64,000 nt of DNA from Acidobacteriota bacterium (GTDB taxonomy: Bacteria; Acidobacteriota; Thermoanaerobaculia; Multivoradales; Multivoraceae), in NCBI GenBank assembly GCA_028875725.1, contig JAPPCR010000023.1, forward strand, positions 186,001 to 250,000, in the 5' to 3' direction. Each line of letters opens with the position of its first letter. Within the stretch, counting starts at the first letter, position 1. Of the stretch, positions 63,938 to 64,000 are shown piece after piece. The notes under the pieces were generated by a model. That model was given only the letters and a program-made list of their open reading frames with translations, was not told the origin of the DNA and made no database searches. The translations under genes were made by a program, and so were the position numbers.

Positions 63938-64000
63938 CTATCGCGGCAGGCGGAACGCATGCCGCCGCCGTTCGGCCCGATTCTTGCTGCGACGGGCAAC
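63938..64000 (-). CDS. Possible 3' end of a gene beyond the window
   Basis: On the minus strand the last 20 codons before a TAG at 63940-63938 are open and encode a very basic tail (RRSKNRAERRRHAFRLPR). This would put a gene end 15 bases before the deoxyhypusine-synthase-like start, fitting the compact layout. It is too short to judge. Confidence 0.25.
   Translation of the reverse strand, partial: VARRSKNRAERRRHAFRLPR

Noticed and set aside
1..64000. CRISPR arrays, tRNA or rRNA genes, prophage or IS elements.
   Set aside because: No regularly spaced direct repeats, cloverleaf-type sequences, rRNA segments, transposase or integrase motifs were found on reading both strands.

Overview
High-GC bacterial DNA, densely coded on both strands, with no rRNA, tRNA, CRISPR array or insertion sequence that I can see. 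The gene content suggests Acidobacteriota or a similar Gram-negative, possibly from an environmental metagenome. It includes an Oar-like TonB receptor, winged-helix/TolB-like/TPR regulators, DUF3604 proteins, a DUF5916 barrel, PQQ quinoproteins, sulfatases, many lipoproteins and Tat substrates. The taxonomic guess is inference. An Illumina/Nextera adapter remnant at 26240-26295 shows that the window is an assembly containing at least one artificial join.

Layout. 1-9370: the start of a TonB-dependent receptor (minus), a one-component regulator, then a plus-strand run (SDR, 2-hydroxyacid dehydrogenase, thioredoxin-ankyrin lipoprotein, cyclase-family lipoprotein, dienelactone-hydrolase-like protein) facing an enolase-superfamily gene. 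9367-14253: two divergent DUF3604 genes. 14256-20464: the most unusual block, a tightly overlapping operon. It encodes a Ni/Co-permease-like membrane protein with a His-rich loop, a heavy-metal P-type ATPase fused to an HflK-like SPFH domain, an HflC-like SPFH protein with a His-rich N-terminus, a further HflK-like SPFH protein and a small NTF2-like protein. I read it as a candidate metal-export complex built on an SPFH membrane cage. 20483-25418: DUF1214 protein, sulfotransferase, two SDRs and an SRPBCC protein, probably lipid or steroid-like chemistry. 25491-27737: a lipoprotein gene broken and rejoined through adapter sequence. 27738-28118: an intergenic repeat element with a perfect 27-bp inverted repeat. 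28119-32828: a PhoD-like phosphatase and a DUF5916 outer-membrane barrel.

32873-38435: three paralogous secreted FG-GAP proteins surround a TetR regulator gene. Two near-identical control regions (34493-34537 and 38460-38502) each carry two TGTTGACA-type palindromes 27 bases apart, overlapping the -35 and -10 of the FG-GAP promoters. This is a second candidate undescribed system. 38604-45571: a truncated winged-helix regulator, two PQQ quinoproteins, an alpha/beta-hydrolase without its usual nucleophile and a Tat-exported enolase-superfamily enzyme. 45632-46307: a VapBC-like toxin-antitoxin pair. 46294-51385: a serine hydrolase, a third DUF3604 gene and an M24 peptidase. 51388-53444: rarA and a DUF2161 gene. 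53540-64000: two sulfatases, an ATP-grasp protein, a DUF2339 membrane protein, a SorAB-like sulfite dehydrogenase, msrA, small conserved genes and a deoxyhypusine-synthase-like gene.

Sulfatases, a sulfotransferase and a sulfite dehydrogenase point to organosulfur turnover. Quinoproteins, two enolase-superfamily proteins and several hydrolases point to oxidation of sugar acids or alcohols. Many genes are exported, as expected of a heterotroph feeding on complex organic matter.
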